The notes under the pieces were generated by a model. That model searched no databases. It was not told the DNA's origin and saw only the letters and a list, made by a program, of their open reading frames with translations. The position numbers and the translations under genes are program-made. A DNA stretch of 64,000 nucleotides, taken from Alkalicoccus chagannorensis DSM 18086 (lineage in GTDB: Bacteria > Bacillota > Bacilli > Bacillales > Salisediminibacteriaceae). Positions 46,403 to 55,384 of this stretch are shown in pieces (position 1 is the stretch's first letter; the number at the start of each line of letters is the position of its first letter). The stretch is taken from contig NZ_AUCK01000001.1 in assembly GCF_000429725.1 (NCBI RefSeq), positions 310,001 to 374,000 of the forward strand, given 5' to 3'.

Positions 46403-48124
46403 ATGGAAGTACTAGAGGCAGCACAAGGATCCTTTCAGCTCGAAGATTACGAAAAGACGAGAGAAACCTTCGACTGGGAGCAGACGAAAGAAGTATTTAC
46501 GTGGAACAAAACCGGAAATGTAAACATAGCGTACGAAACAATAGACCGTCATGTGGAGGAAGGCAGAGGTGACAAAACGGCACTGCTCTACTCCGATGCA
46601 TCGCGCGAGGAATCTTATACCTTCGCTGAGATGAAAGAAAAAACCAATCAGGCAGCACATGCTCTGCGGGATCTTGGAATCAAGAAAGGCGACCGCGTTT
46701 TCATCTTTATGTCGAGAAGTCCGGAGCTTTATTTTGCTCTGCTCGGTGCGGTAAAGATCGGTGCTGTCGTCGGACCGCTTTTCGAAGCTTTTATGCACGA
46801 TGCTGTGAAAGCACGCCTCGAGGACAGTGGTGCTAAAATGATCGTCACATCAGATGAGCTTCTCTCCCGGATACCGATAGACGATCTGCCCGATCTGGAA
46901 ATGATCGCGCTCTCCGGTGCTGCATCCAAGGCTGGTGAAGACGAACGGTTTATTGATTTTGACGAAAAAATGAAAGCGGCTTCAAAAGATGACAGTGCAA
47001 TCGAATGGGTGGATCTGGAAGATGGATTCATTCTTCATTACACATCCGGCTCTACTGGCAAGCCAAAAGGCGTGTACCACGTCCATTACGCAATGCTCCA
47101 GCATTATCAGACTGGGAAATGGGTGCTGGATCTCCGCGAAGATGACGTGTACTGGTGTACAGCTGACCCAGGCTGGGTCACGGGGACGTCGTACGGTATA
47201 TTCGGTCCATGGCTCAACGGCGTGACCAACGTCGTCCGCGGCGGACGCTTTTCGCCGGATGACTGGTACAAAACGATTGATCGATTCAACGTAAGCGTCT
47301 GGTACAGCGCCCCTACTGCGTTCCGTATGCTTATGGCAGCGCCTCAGGAGACGCTGGACAACCACGACCTTTCCTCTCTCCGCCACATTCTGAGTGTCGG
47401 TGAGCCGTTGAACCCGGAAGTTGTCCGCTGGGGATGGGAGGTCTTTCACCTCCGTATTCATGATACATGGTGGATGACAGAAACAGGAGCCATGCTCATC
47501 TGTAACTACCCGACAGAGCCGATTAAACCAGGCTCCATGGGAAAACCGATCCCAGGCGTTGATGCTGCGATTGTTGATGATCAGGGCAATGTCCTCCCGC
47601 CGAACGAGATGGGCAACCTGGCCATTAAAACTGGGTGGCCTGCACAGATGCGTAAAATCTGGAATAACGAACCGAAGTTCAACGAATATTTTGCAATCAA
47701 AGGGTGGTACGTCTCTGGAGACACTGCTTATCAGGATGAAGACGGCTACTTCTGGTTCCAGGGTCGAAATGACGACGTCATCATGACTGCCGGCGAGCGG
47801 GTAGGTCCGTTTGAAATTGAAAGTAAACTCGTTGAGCATCCGGCCATTGCTGAAGCTGGCGTCATTGGGAAGCCGGATGAGATCCGCGGTCACATCATCA
47901 AAGCTTTCGTCGCTCTTCGCTCCGGGTATGAGGAATCGGACGAATTGAAAGACGAAATTAAAAAGTTTATTAAATCAGAACTGGCAGCTCACGCCGTTCC
48001 CCGTGAAATTGAGGTGCGCGATAACCTGCCGAAAACGCGGAGCGGGAAAATCATGCGTCGTGTGCTCAAAGCATGGGAGCTTGATGAACCGACAGGGGAT
48101 CTTTCCACGATGGACGATAATTAA
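46403..48124 (+). CDS. acsA: Acetyl-CoA synthetase (acetate-CoA ligase)
   Basis: 573 aa from ATG 46403 with GGAGG upstream. It activates acetate to acetyl-CoA by way of acetyl-AMP. The AMP-binding motif HYTSGSTGKPKGV lies near residue 212, WCTADPGWVTGTSYG near 252, the DTWWMTETGA block near 354 and the C-terminal PKTRSGKIMRR near 546, whose Lys is the usual acetylation switch in AcsA. Length fits the Bacillus AcsA type. The gene is divergent from fumC. No acuABC genes are adjacent on the other strand, unlike in B. subtilis. Confidence 0.93.
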   Translation: MEVLEAAQGSFQLEDYEKTRETFDWEQTKEVFTWNKTGNVNIAYETIDRHVEEGRGDKTALLYSDASREESYTFAEMKEKTNQAAHALRDLGIKKGDRVFIFMSRSPELYFALLGAVKIGAVVGPLFEAFMHDAVKARLEDSGAKMIVTSDELLSRIPIDDLPDLEMIALSGAASKAGEDERFIDFDEKMKAASKDDSAIEWVDLEDGFILHYTSGSTGKPKGVYHVHYAMLQHYQTGKWVLDLREDDVYWCTADPGWVTGTSYGIFGPWLNGVTNVVRGGRFSPDDWYKTIDRFNVSVWYSAPTAFRMLMAAPQETLDNHDLSSLRHILSVGEPLNPEVVRWGWEVFHLRIHDTWWMTETGAMLICNYPTEPIKPGSMGKPIPGVDAAIVDDQGNVLPPNEMGNLAIKTGWPAQMRKIWNNEPKFNEYFAIKGWYVSGDTAYQDEDGYFWFQGRNDDVIMTAGERVGPFEIESKLVEHPAIAEAGVIGKPDEIRGHIIKAFVALRSGYEESDELKDEIKKFIKSELAAHAVPREIEVRDNLPKTRSGKIMRRVLKAWELDEPTGDLSTMDDN

Positions 48125-48162
48125 GATCCACGGAGCGGAAATCATGCATGCCGAAAAGTAAA

Positions 48163-48197
48163 AAACAGAGCGGCTCCGGGAAGGAGCCGCTCTGTTT
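48163..48197 (+). terminator. Terminator of acsA
   Basis: AAACAGAGCGGCTCC and GGAGCCGCTCTGTTT form a perfect 15-bp stem with a 5-nt loop, 38 bp after the acsA stop. Confidence 0.8.
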
Positions 48198-48376
48198 CGT
48201 GCTGTGTGGAGGGTGGCTGATAAAGCACGCTGTCAGCTGCTTTCGTGAAACGTTCCTTCGTATAACCGACGGCAGCACCGATAAACCTGCCTGCTGTCAA
48301 GAGCTGGCCTGTCATCCTCCTCCATCAGATGGGAGACGGCTCCTTCAAGGCATGATTCGGACTTTCGTAACACATC

Positions 48377-48417
48377 AAAAAACGAGCCCGCGGCCGATGA
48401 AGGTCCGGAGGCTCGTT
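48377..48417 (-). terminator. Terminator downstream of ctaM
   Basis: AACGAGCC and GGCTCGTT pair around a 21-nt loop; on the minus strand the stem runs into TTTTTTG. The bases between 48198 and 48505 hold no supportable gene. Confidence 0.6.
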
Positions 48418-48505
48418 ATGCCGTCGTCAGCCGCATTCGTGTCGGTCTCTGCTCTTTCCCTTCACTTTGCGTGAAGCAGATTAGACCTGTGCACGTTAAC
48501 CATCT

Positions 48506-49051
48506 CTAAAAAGAATAATACGGGTTGATCATGATGTAGACAAGGACGCCTGTAAAGCTGACGTACAGCCAAAGCGGCATCGTCCAGCGCACCCACTTCT
48601 TATGCACACTCCGCATATCTTTATACCCCGTGAAGAAGCTCATCAGCGCAAGCGGAACAATCGCTGCGGCCAGGATGATATGTGTAATTAGAATAAAGTA
48701 GTAAAAACCGGCAATGAAGCCTTCCCCGCCGAACGGCGTCGATTCAGCCATAAAATGAAAGGTTACATAGGAGACGAGAAATACTGCAGTTGTCGTAAAA
48801 GCACAGTAGATCAGCCGGTAGTGCAGTGTAATGTTCCGTTTTAAGATGGCAAACAATGCACCAAGAAGAAATAAAAACGTAAATGAATTCATGACCGCAT
48901 TCAACAGCGGCAGCTGGGTAACCAGGAAGGGCAGCTCTCCTACATAACCAGGGATGAAGGACAATGCCACAACCAGAAGATTAACTACGATAGAAATTAT
49001 GACCACAGTTCGAATGTGGTATTTTACAGCGGCATTCCAGATTGACTGCAA
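48506..49051 (-). CDS. ctaM: DUF420 membrane protein (CtaM/YozB type)
   Basis: 181 aa from TTG 49051, with AGAGGTG upstream; no ATG fits the N-terminus. Five membrane segments, conserved His residues (TFHFMAE, LITHIILA, SVHKKWVRW) and the closing MPLWLYVSFTGVLVYIM are typical of DUF420. In Staphylococcus the homologue CtaM is needed for functional aa3-type cytochrome oxidase, so a role in terminal oxidase assembly is likely. No cta genes are next to it. The 55-aa gene lies upstream on the same strand, about 70 bp away. Confidence 0.82.
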   Translation of the reverse strand: MQSIWNAAVKYHIRTVVIISIVVNLLVVALSFIPGYVGELPFLVTQLPLLNAVMNSFTFLFLLGALFAILKRNITLHYRLIYCAFTTTAVFLVSYVTFHFMAESTPFGGEGFIAGFYYFILITHIILAAAIVPLALMSFFTGYKDMRSVHKKWVRWTMPLWLYVSFTGVLVYIMINPYYSF

Positions 49052-49122
49052 AAGATCACCTCTCTTTCTACTCCGTCAGTTAGTATATCGTACCGGAGCG
49101 CCGATGACCATACGATATCCCT

Positions 49123-49290
49123 CTATAATTTCGACGGTTTTGTTTCATTGATGGATTCATTTCTCCGGCTCTGTTCCAGTTTTTCCAGCAGTTCATCAAT
49201 GTCTTCTTTTGATTCCCCGCCGAATAGACGCCTTCTGTCCTTTTTTAACAGCCGGATCAGGATTTTTTTCTCTTTCGACGTCAACAGCAT
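49123..49290 (-). CDS. Small charged protein, 55 aa
   Basis: Opens at ATG 49290 with AAGGAG 7 bp upstream and ends at TAG 49123. The product begins MLLTSKEKKILIRLLKKDRR and continues with an acidic, helical ESKEDIDELLEKLEQSR section. It is short, highly charged and probably cytoplasmic, with no Cys or membrane segment. I recognise no family. It lies 18 bp after the MFS gene and may share its transcript. Confidence 0.65.
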   Translation of the reverse strand: MLLTSKEKKILIRLLKKDRRRLFGGESKEDIDELLEKLEQSRRNESINETKPSKL

Positions 49291-49308
49291 GTAGACTCTC
49301 CTTTATGC

Positions 49309-50490
49309 TCATCCACTTTTTTTGTAAACAATATAAAATAATACAGCCATCACCAGCAGCAGTCCCGTAGATAAATAAAACACCGACGCAATACCGAACG
49401 AGCCGGCAAATGCCCCGCCAGCTGCCGGGCCTGCCACGTTGCCGAGAAAACGAAAGCTTTGGTTATAACCGAGCACTTCCCCCTGAATATCCATCGGTGC
49501 TTTTGTACGGATATAGGCAGTAGCGCAGGGAATGATGCCTCCGAGTGCGATCCCGAACAAAAAACGGAGAACGATCAGCTCGGAAACCGAGCCGGCGAAC
49601 GCCTGAGGCAGGAAAAACAATGCGCACAGCACAAGACAGATCATGACGATCTTATCATGGCCATGACGATCGCCCTGAATACCCCAAATTCTTGTTGCCA
49701 CGAGATTTCCCAGCCCTGTGACAGAAAACGCCAGACCGGCAAGAAAAGCAAGGTTTTCTGCCTCCGTCAGCTGGCCGACATAAAGAGCAAGCTGCGGCTG
49801 AATACTGAAGTTCGCTGTCTGCACGACAAAAGACAGAATCATCACCATCAGCAGAATTGGACTGGAGATCGTCCACTTGATGACTTCTATCATGGATTTC
49901 TTTTCAGCGGCAGGTTCATTTTCTTCTCTGACGAACTCGTTAATGCCGAAAGCAACAAGCGTAGTAGCTGCCATAATGACAATACCGGTTATGAAAAAAG
50001 TATAAGTAAAGCCGAAAGCATCTGCAAGCAATCCGCCGATAACAGGGCCGAACAGGCCGCCGGAGACTGTCCCCATCTGCAGCGTACCGAGCACTTTTCC
50101 GGCTTCGTGCTTCGCCGTCTGCGCGGAAATCAACGCCATTGACGTAGGAATAAACCCTGTCACTACTCCCATCAGCGCACGAAGAACAAACAATTCAGCC
50201 GTGCTGTCTACCAGACTCATAGCAATGATTGTCAGAGCAACCCCGTAGCCGGTAATGATCAGAATCTTTTTCCTTCCAAATTTATCTCCAAATCGTCCCC
50301 AGAACGGCGCCACCACGAAAGCAACAAGAAACGTGATGCCAAAAATAAATCCAGACCAGCGCTGCACATAGGCGTCGCTGAAATCGCCGAACGTTTCGAT
50401 ATATATAGAAAGGAACGGCAGCACCATGGTGGCACTTGCAGCAACAAAAAAATTCGCGGTCCACATGATGATTAAATTTCGTTTACCCAT
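49309..50490 (-). CDS. MFS multidrug-efflux-type transporter
   Basis: 393 aa from ATG 50490, with AGAGGTCG about 9 bp upstream. It has twelve membrane segments. GRFGDKFGRKKILI after segment 2 is the MFS A motif, and the motif-C-like GTVSGGLFGPVIGGLLADAFG in segment 5 marks the drug:H+ antiporter group. It resembles bacillary YfmO/NorA-like exporters, but its substrate is not deduced. The 55-aa gene follows. Confidence 0.85.
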   Translation of the reverse strand: MGKRNLIIMWTANFFVAASATMVLPFLSIYIETFGDFSDAYVQRWSGFIFGITFLVAFVVAPFWGRFGDKFGRKKILIITGYGVALTIIAMSLVDSTAELFVLRALMGVVTGFIPTSMALISAQTAKHEAGKVLGTLQMGTVSGGLFGPVIGGLLADAFGFTYTFFITGIVIMAATTLVAFGINEFVREENEPAAEKKSMIEVIKWTISSPILLMVMILSFVVQTANFSIQPQLALYVGQLTEAENLAFLAGLAFSVTGLGNLVATRIWGIQGDRHGHDKIVMICLVLCALFFLPQAFAGSVSELIVLRFLFGIALGGIIPCATAYIRTKAPMDIQGEVLGYNQSFRFLGNVAGPAAGGAFAGSFGIASVFYLSTGLLLVMAVLFYIVYKKSG

Positions 50491-50543
50491 AACAACACGA
50501 CCTCTAAAATAGTTCGACTCACGTAATATCATACTAGAATAAT

Positions 50544-50576
50544 GGGGCCGTCTCTATAAGAATATGAGACGGCCCC
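50544..50576 (-). terminator. Terminator of the degV-patatin unit
   Basis: GGGGCCGTCTC and GAGACGGCCCC form a perfect 11-bp stem with an 11-nt loop, between the patatin gene end and the MFS start. The tail on the minus strand (ATTATTCT) is only moderately T-rich. Confidence 0.6.
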
Positions 50577-50668
50577 GGCTGACAGGGCAGCTGAACACGG
50601 ATGACTGCTCCGGCCTGAACGGAACCGCTGCGCAGCTTCGGCCAAGCAGCTCTTTCCTCAGCTGCTGG

Positions 50669-51535
50669 TTACTTGACGAGTTTTTCATCGACAAAAGCGG
50701 CAATGTACTCCGCCCGTTCTTTCATCTGTTCATAGCCGTGCCAATAAAGCACCTCGAGCTTTTCTTTCTTTCTCTCTGTTCTGGAGACATCATACAAAGT
50801 TTCCGGACGAATGACGACGGCATCTCCAGCCTCTTCCATCCTCTCAATCTTATCCAGCGTGTCGTTGTAGATACGGTAGCGGTTTTCGACGACCCGGATC
50901 AGGCCGGGATAGTCCTTATACTTCCGCCGGAAATACCACATGCCTCTTCGTGCCGGCGTTTTTCTGTACCCTTTCGGCTGTGTCAGTATGATCACGTGTC
51001 TGCTGTTTCCATCTGCTTCTGATTTTCCGATTGGAATCGGATCACTGATCCCTCCGTCCATGAAAGCTCTGCCGTCATGCTCAACGACTGGAGCCACTAC
51101 GGGGAGAGAAGATGATGCCCGTAAAATTTTGTTGAGGTCATCGAACAGTTCCTGCTTTTCAAAATACACCGTGTCTCCTGATACACAATCCGTAACTCCA
51201 GTATAGAAGAGCTGTTCTGAAGAGAAAAATCGGTTGTAATTAAATGGTTCTTCCTTATTCGGAATCTGGTTAAAGATCAAATCCATGTTGAACAGCTCTC
51301 CCTGGCGCAGGAGACGTTTTACCGATATATAATCCGGATGCTCGGCATAATCAACGGTTACGGCTTTATTTCTCCCGGACTGACGGGAGATATAGGAGAC
51401 TGCGTTGCACGCTCCCGCAGAAACACCCACTACGTAAGGAAAAGAGATGTCGTTCTCCAGGAGGTACTCCAGAACGCCGCTGGTAAACACGCCCCGCATT
51501 CCTCCGCCTTCCAGTACTAATCCCGTATGTTTCAC
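50669..51535 (-). CDS. Patatin-like phospholipase
   Basis: 288 aa from GTG 51535 with GGAGG 8 bp upstream. LVLEGGGMRGVFTSGVLEYL is the oxyanion G-G-G-x-R/K-G motif, GVSAGACN near residue 37 is the GxSxG nucleophile, and MDGGISDPIP near 158 gives the catalytic Asp of the Ser-Asp dyad. It is probably a lipid acyl hydrolase. No signal peptide. It starts 3 bp after degV, so the two form one transcript; DegV proteins bind fatty acids, so a shared lipid role is plausible. Confidence 0.9.
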   Translation of the reverse strand: MKHTGLVLEGGGMRGVFTSGVLEYLLENDISFPYVVGVSAGACNAVSYISRQSGRNKAVTVDYAEHPDYISVKRLLRQGELFNMDLIFNQIPNKEEPFNYNRFFSSEQLFYTGVTDCVSGDTVYFEKQELFDDLNKILRASSSLPVVAPVVEHDGRAFMDGGISDPIPIGKSEADGNSRHVIILTQPKGYRKTPARRGMWYFRRKYKDYPGLIRVVENRYRIYNDTLDKIERMEEAGDAVVIRPETLYDVSRTERKKEKLEVLYWHGYEQMKERAEYIAAFVDEKLVK

Positions 51536-51538
51536 GAG

Positions 51539-52399
51539 CTACGCCTCCTCGTCTGGTTCTGTATAAAACATGAGGGCTACTGCCCCTGGTCCTGTATGTG
51601 TGCTGATAATCGGTGTTGTATCGATGATGCTGATCTCTGCCCCGCTGGCAGGCGCAAGCTTTTCTTTCAGCTTTCCGCTGAGTTCCAGGGCCCCTGCATG
51701 CGCAATGCCCGCGCCTTTTACCGTCTTCCCGTTCGTATCTTTTTCAAATAACTGCTGCAGCTGCTTCAGTACTTGAGCATGGGTTCTCGCTTTCGTAACC
51801 GGTGTGTACACCCCATCCTCCAGCGAAGCAATTGGTTTGATTTTAAGCAGGGAACCGACGAGCGCCCGCCCGCGTCCGATTCTTCCGCCCTTCAGCAGAT
51901 ATTCAAGCGTATCCACCATAATGTAAAGGGACGTACTGCTGCGGACCCGCTCCAGCCGGTCTATTATCTCATCCGGGCTGCGGCCGTCAGCTGCCATGAC
52001 GGCCGCTTCCAATACTTGAAATCCGAGTGCCGTCGAGATGTAGGCAGAATCAATCACAGATACTTCCGCTTCTGTCAGCGCTGCCGCCTGTTCCGCACTC
52101 GTATATGTACCGCTCATGCCGCTGCTCATATGGATGGAAACGATGCTGCTGTGTCCTTGATGATATAAATTATCGTAGACCTCCTGAAAATCACCTGGAG
52201 AAGGCTGAGAACTTTTCGGAAGCTCTTCTGCTGATGTCAGCATCGTTAAATATTCTTTTCTGCTGACATCCACCCCGTCTTTGTAGGATACACCGTCTAC
52301 CGTTACGGATAAAGGAACAACATGGATGCCGTACCTGCTGATCAGTTCTTCGTCTAGATCGAGTGTGGAGTCTGTTACAATCTGTACCTGCCCGCTCAC
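51539..52399 (-). CDS. DegV family fatty-acid-binding protein
   Basis: 286 aa. GTG 52399 is preferred because AAGGAG is 9 bp upstream; ATG 52417 includes that region and has no RBS. IVTDSTLDLDEEL at the start, KSSQPSPGDF near residue 62, IHMSSGMSGTYTSA near 88 and TLEYLLKGGRIGR near 162 are the DegV signatures that line the fatty-acid pocket. In Firmicutes these FakB-type proteins present fatty acids to the kinase FakA. Pairing with a phospholipase supports a role in fatty acid release and capture. Confidence 0.9.
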   Translation of the reverse strand: MSGQVQIVTDSTLDLDEELISRYGIHVVPLSVTVDGVSYKDGVDVSRKEYLTMLTSAEELPKSSQPSPGDFQEVYDNLYHQGHSSIVSIHMSSGMSGTYTSAEQAAALTEAEVSVIDSAYISTALGFQVLEAAVMAADGRSPDEIIDRLERVRSSTSLYIMVDTLEYLLKGGRIGRGRALVGSLLKIKPIASLEDGVYTPVTKARTHAQVLKQLQQLFEKDTNGKTVKGAGIAHAGALELSGKLKEKLAPASGAEISIIDTTPIISTHTGPGAVALMFYTEPDEEA

Positions 52400-52417
52400 T
52401 TTCTCAGCTCCTTCCAT

Positions 52418-52831
52418 TACTTCTTGACGCTTACATTTGCTCTATCTATAGGATACTATAGTTATCTGACGTTTGTTAAGTCACACCTCTGCTGCGCTCG
52501 CCATCCAACTGTGGACCCGGCTTCGTTTTCCCCCGCGAGCCTCACGTTTTTGCTGACTTGCCGCTGCTTGTCATGTTCCTGCTTCATCCAGCGGAGGGAT
52601 GGGCAGAATCGATGTACGGGATGAATACACAGGTACGCACGTGTATCATTTTCAAGACTCTCGTATGAATACGTGCAACCTCTCTACTTCTCTAGCTCTG
52701 GATATGATAGAATAGTTTTTGCTGCTTCAGGAGCGGCTGCTGCGTGATCAACTACAACCGAATTTGAACCGGGGTATCCCCTTCTTCATTTTTTACGGAA
52801 GACCCGGTATACATATCGAAGGAGGCTTCCT
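52418..52831. other. Leader/intergenic region before dgk
   Basis: About 415 bp without a supportable gene. A possible -10 region (TATGATAGAAT) lies near 52703, and GGGGTATCCCC near 52774 forms a small hairpin in the leader. No known riboswitch or 4.5S-type RNA pattern was recognised. Confidence 0.3.
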
Positions 52832-52833
52832 GT

Positions 52834-53484
52834 GTGACAAGAGAATTCCACGCTCCGTTTATTGCCGTTGAGGGCGCCATCGGTGTCGGTAAAACGTCGC
52901 TCGCTCAAAAACTCAGCCGGAAATACGACTACCATTTATTGAATGAAATTGTGGATGAGAACCCGTTTTTATCTAAATTTTATGAGGACATAGATGAATG
53001 GAGCTTTCAAACCGAAATGTTCTTTCTATGTAATCGTTTCAAGCAGCTCGAGGACCTTTACACCACGCATCTTCAAAAAGGGTATCCCGTTGTCAGTGAT
53101 TACCACATCTTTAAAAACCACCTCTTTGCCCGACAGACGCTCAAAGAAGCTCATCTGGAAAAGTACGAACGAATTTATCATATTTTGACGAATGACCTTC
53201 CTAGGCCGAACGTCATTGTCTATCTTCATGCCAGCCTGGATACGCTGCTGCAGCGCATTCAAAAGAGAGGCCGAGACATGGAACAGTCCATCGACCCTGC
53301 TTACCTCGCGCAGCTCAGCCACGACTACGACCAGCTGATGAGGGATCATCAGCGCGTCTATCCGGAGATTCCCGTTATTTCCATTTCCGGTGATGAATTG
53401 GACTTTGTAGAAAACGAACAGGATTTTGAACGAATCACAGATCAGCTGGAAGAGGCGTTAACGAAGAAACAGAACCTGTTGTAA
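52834..53484 (+). CDS. dgk: Deoxyguanosine kinase
   Basis: 216 aa from GTG 52834 with GGAGG 8 bp upstream. FIAVEGAIGVGKTSL is the P-loop. Conserved pieces shared with B. subtilis Dgk are ENPFLSKFYEDIDEWSFQTEMFFL near residue 43, DYHIFKN near 89 (DRS-like site, here DYH) and the lid RIQKRGRDMEQ near 141. It phosphorylates purine deoxynucleosides in salvage. The DYH in place of the DRS motif separates it from the neighbour dck. The two genes are 14 bp apart. Confidence 0.9.
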   Translation: MTREFHAPFIAVEGAIGVGKTSLAQKLSRKYDYHLLNEIVDENPFLSKFYEDIDEWSFQTEMFFLCNRFKQLEDLYTTHLQKGYPVVSDYHIFKNHLFARQTLKEAHLEKYERIYHILTNDLPRPNVIVYLHASLDTLLQRIQKRGRDMEQSIDPAYLAQLSHDYDQLMRDHQRVYPEIPVISISGDELDFVENEQDFERITDQLEEALTKKQNLL

Positions 53485-53498
53485 GAAAGGAGCCCTAT

Positions 53499-54194
53499 AT
53501 GACTTCACCCAATCATAACCTTAAAAGCGATGCCCTGATCACCCTTGCCGGTACGGTCGGTGTTGGTAAATCGACCCTCACCAACGCACTGGCCGATAGG
53601 CTGAATTTCCGCGCTGCGTTTGAAAAAGTCGACGGAAATCCTTATCTGGAAGATTATTATGAGGATTTTTCCAAATGGTCGTTTCATCTGCAGATGTATT
53701 TTCTTGCCGAACGATTCAAGCAGCAGAAACGGATGCACGAAGAAGGTCTCGGCTATGTGCAGGACCGGAGTATCTACGAAGATGTTGGTATTTTTGCCAA
53801 GCTTCAGTACGATCAGGGCAATATGACCGAACGTGATTTCAACACGTATCATTCCTTGTTTGAAGCCATGGTGATGAATCCTTATTTCCCGAAGCCGGAC
53901 GTCCTCATCTTCATCAATGGTTCTTTCGACAGTATTCTCCGCCGCATCCATGAACGCGGAAGGCAGATGGAGATCGAAACGCCGACAGCTTTCTGGCAGG
54001 AGCTGTACGACCGGTATCAGCAATGGATTCACCATTTCCGGGAATGTCCCGTGCTGCATCTTGATATTGATGAATACGACTGCAGCGAAGAAGCTTCCAT
54101 GAATGAAATCACTACTGCCCTTGAAACCCTCCAGCACAGCAGCGGGCCCGTTCATCTTGCTCTGCGTGAGGGCCGCCAGGTGATACTGCCATAG
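53499..54194 (+). CDS. dck: Deoxyadenosine/deoxycytidine kinase
   Basis: 231 aa from ATG 53499 with AAAGGAG upstream. The P-loop is LAGTVGVGKSTL near residue 16. GNPYLEDYYEDFSKWSFHLQM near 46 and the catalytic DRS in VQDRSIYEDVGIF near 87 are typical, as is the lid RIHERGRQME near 148. It salvages deoxyadenosine and deoxycytidine. It forms an operon with dgk, as in B. subtilis, and is followed by a strong terminator. Confidence 0.92.
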   Translation: MTSPNHNLKSDALITLAGTVGVGKSTLTNALADRLNFRAAFEKVDGNPYLEDYYEDFSKWSFHLQMYFLAERFKQQKRMHEEGLGYVQDRSIYEDVGIFAKLQYDQGNMTERDFNTYHSLFEAMVMNPYFPKPDVLIFINGSFDSILRRIHERGRQMEIETPTAFWQELYDRYQQWIHHFRECPVLHLDIDEYDCSEEASMNEITTALETLQHSSGPVHLALREGRQVILP

Positions 54195-54272
54195 GTTTAC
54201 GGCAAATGGACCGTGCCCGGTCCGGAGCCTTACATCATCTTACCAGCGGCAAGGTATCTCCTATCCCGGCCA

Positions 54273-54310
54273 AAACGGCGCCGGAAGCAATCACGCTTCC
54301 GGCGCCGTTT
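54273..54310 (+). terminator. Terminator of dgk-dck
   Basis: AAACGGCGCCGGAAGC and its exact complement form a 16-bp stem with a 6-nt loop, ending in TTT, about 80 bp after dck. Confidence 0.85.
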
Positions 54311-54359
54311 CGTCTCTGCAGAAAAAGGGAACTGTCCGCTGACACGCAGAGCGGATCCA

Positions 54360-55085
54360 TCATTCCTCCGCCTCGATTCTCTTCAGACGCCTGCGGTAAA
54401 CCCCTTTAGAAAGACTAATGCTGATCTCATACAGGAAAATCAGCGGGATGATCACAAGAATATCGGATAGAAAATCCGGAGGTGATACGAGTACACTGAC
54501 AATGACGATGATGAAATAGGCATACTTCCTGTTTTTATGAAGCCCATAAGGCGTCACTACCCCAATACTCGTAAGAAACATAATCACAAGCGGCATCTCA
54601 AAAAGAACTGCAAACGGCACTGTCATCCGCAGCACAAAAGAAAAATACCGATCGGCTGTAAACATCGTTTCAAACGTTCCCTCTCCCAGCGCCAGCAGAA
54701 AATCCAGTACGAGCGGCAGAACGATAAAATAGCCGAAACTTAATCCACCGGCAAACAGAAGAAGGGAAACGGGAATATACGCCGCACTTACTTTTCTTTC
54801 TTCTCCTGTCAGACCGGGAGCTACGAAACGCCAGATCTGAAAAATCACGACTGGAATCGTCACTCCTGCGGCAACAACTGCCGCAATGCTGAAGTATATC
54901 AGAATGATATCGAGCGGTCCCAGTACCGCCAGCGTCATATCCACATCCAGGGTCAGCCAGTTATAGATGTCCTGCACGAAGATAAAGGCTGCTATAAAAG
55001 AGAGAATGAAAACGGAAAGGACAAGAATAATCCGTTTTCTTAATTCATCCAGGTGTTCTGTTACTTCCATACTCTGCTTGACCAT
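54360..55085 (-). CDS. tatC: Sec-independent protein translocase TatC
   Basis: 241 aa from ATG 55085, with AAGGAG 6-7 bp upstream. TatC recognises twin-arginine signal peptides. The N-terminal MEVTEHLDELRKRI motif, six membrane segments, FQIWRFVAPGLTGEERK near residue 83 and FEMPLVIMFLTSIGVV near 161 are family hallmarks. tatA lies upstream on the same strand with a hairpin between. It is convergent with dgk-dck. Confidence 0.95.
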   Translation of the reverse strand: MVKQSMEVTEHLDELRKRIILVLSVFILSFIAAFIFVQDIYNWLTLDVDMTLAVLGPLDIILIYFSIAAVVAAGVTIPVVIFQIWRFVAPGLTGEERKVSAAYIPVSLLLFAGGLSFGYFIVLPLVLDFLLALGEGTFETMFTADRYFSFVLRMTVPFAVLFEMPLVIMFLTSIGVVTPYGLHKNRKYAYFIIVIVSVLVSPPDFLSDILVIIPLIFLYEISISLSKGVYRRRLKRIEAEE

Positions 55086-55158
55086 AGACTACTCCTTTTT
55101 TCCATCCGGAAAGACATCCCCGGACCCGTCCGGGTACTTCATGGCATCATCGTTACAT

Positions 55159-55192
55159 AAAAAGAAGCCCTGCATGGGAAGCGGGGGCTTCT
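55159..55192 (-). terminator. Intercistronic terminator/attenuator between tatA and tatC
   Basis: On the minus strand AGAAGCCC and GGGCTTCT pair around a 14-nt loop and run into TTTTT, 7 bp after the tatA stop codon. It probably lets only part of the transcripts continue into tatC. Confidence 0.65.
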
Positions 55193-55198
55193 CTTCTT

Positions 55199-55378
55199 CT
55201 ACTCTTGTTTCTTACTGTCTGTATCGTCATCCTGCGTCAGGTCTTTTGTTGAATTTCGAAATTCTTTAAGTGTCTGACCCATAGCTCGTCCGATTTCTGG
55301 AAGTTTCTTCGGTCCGAAAATCACTAGTGCTATGACAAGAATTAAAACCAGTCCAGGTACACCAATTCCACTGAACAT
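55199..55378 (-). CDS. tatA: Sec-independent protein translocase TatA
   Basis: 59 aa from ATG 55378 with GGAGGG about 6 bp upstream. One N-terminal membrane helix ([20 protein letters not shown]) ends in the conserved [14 protein letters not shown] hinge and amphipathic helix, followed by [10 protein letters not shown] and an acidic tail. It forms the pore-like component of the twin-arginine system with TatC. At 59 aa it is a typical minimal TatA of Bacillus. Confidence 0.95.
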   Translation of the reverse strand: MFSGIGVPGLVLILVIALVIFGPKKLPEIGRAMGQTLKEFRNSTKDLTQDDDTDSKKQE

Positions 55379-55384
55379 ACGATC

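Noticed and set aside
52424-52830. Possible riboswitch or small RNA before dgk
   Set aside because: I compared it with the SRP RNA core, T-box and purine/PRPP-type patterns by eye and found no match; only a small hairpin is visible.
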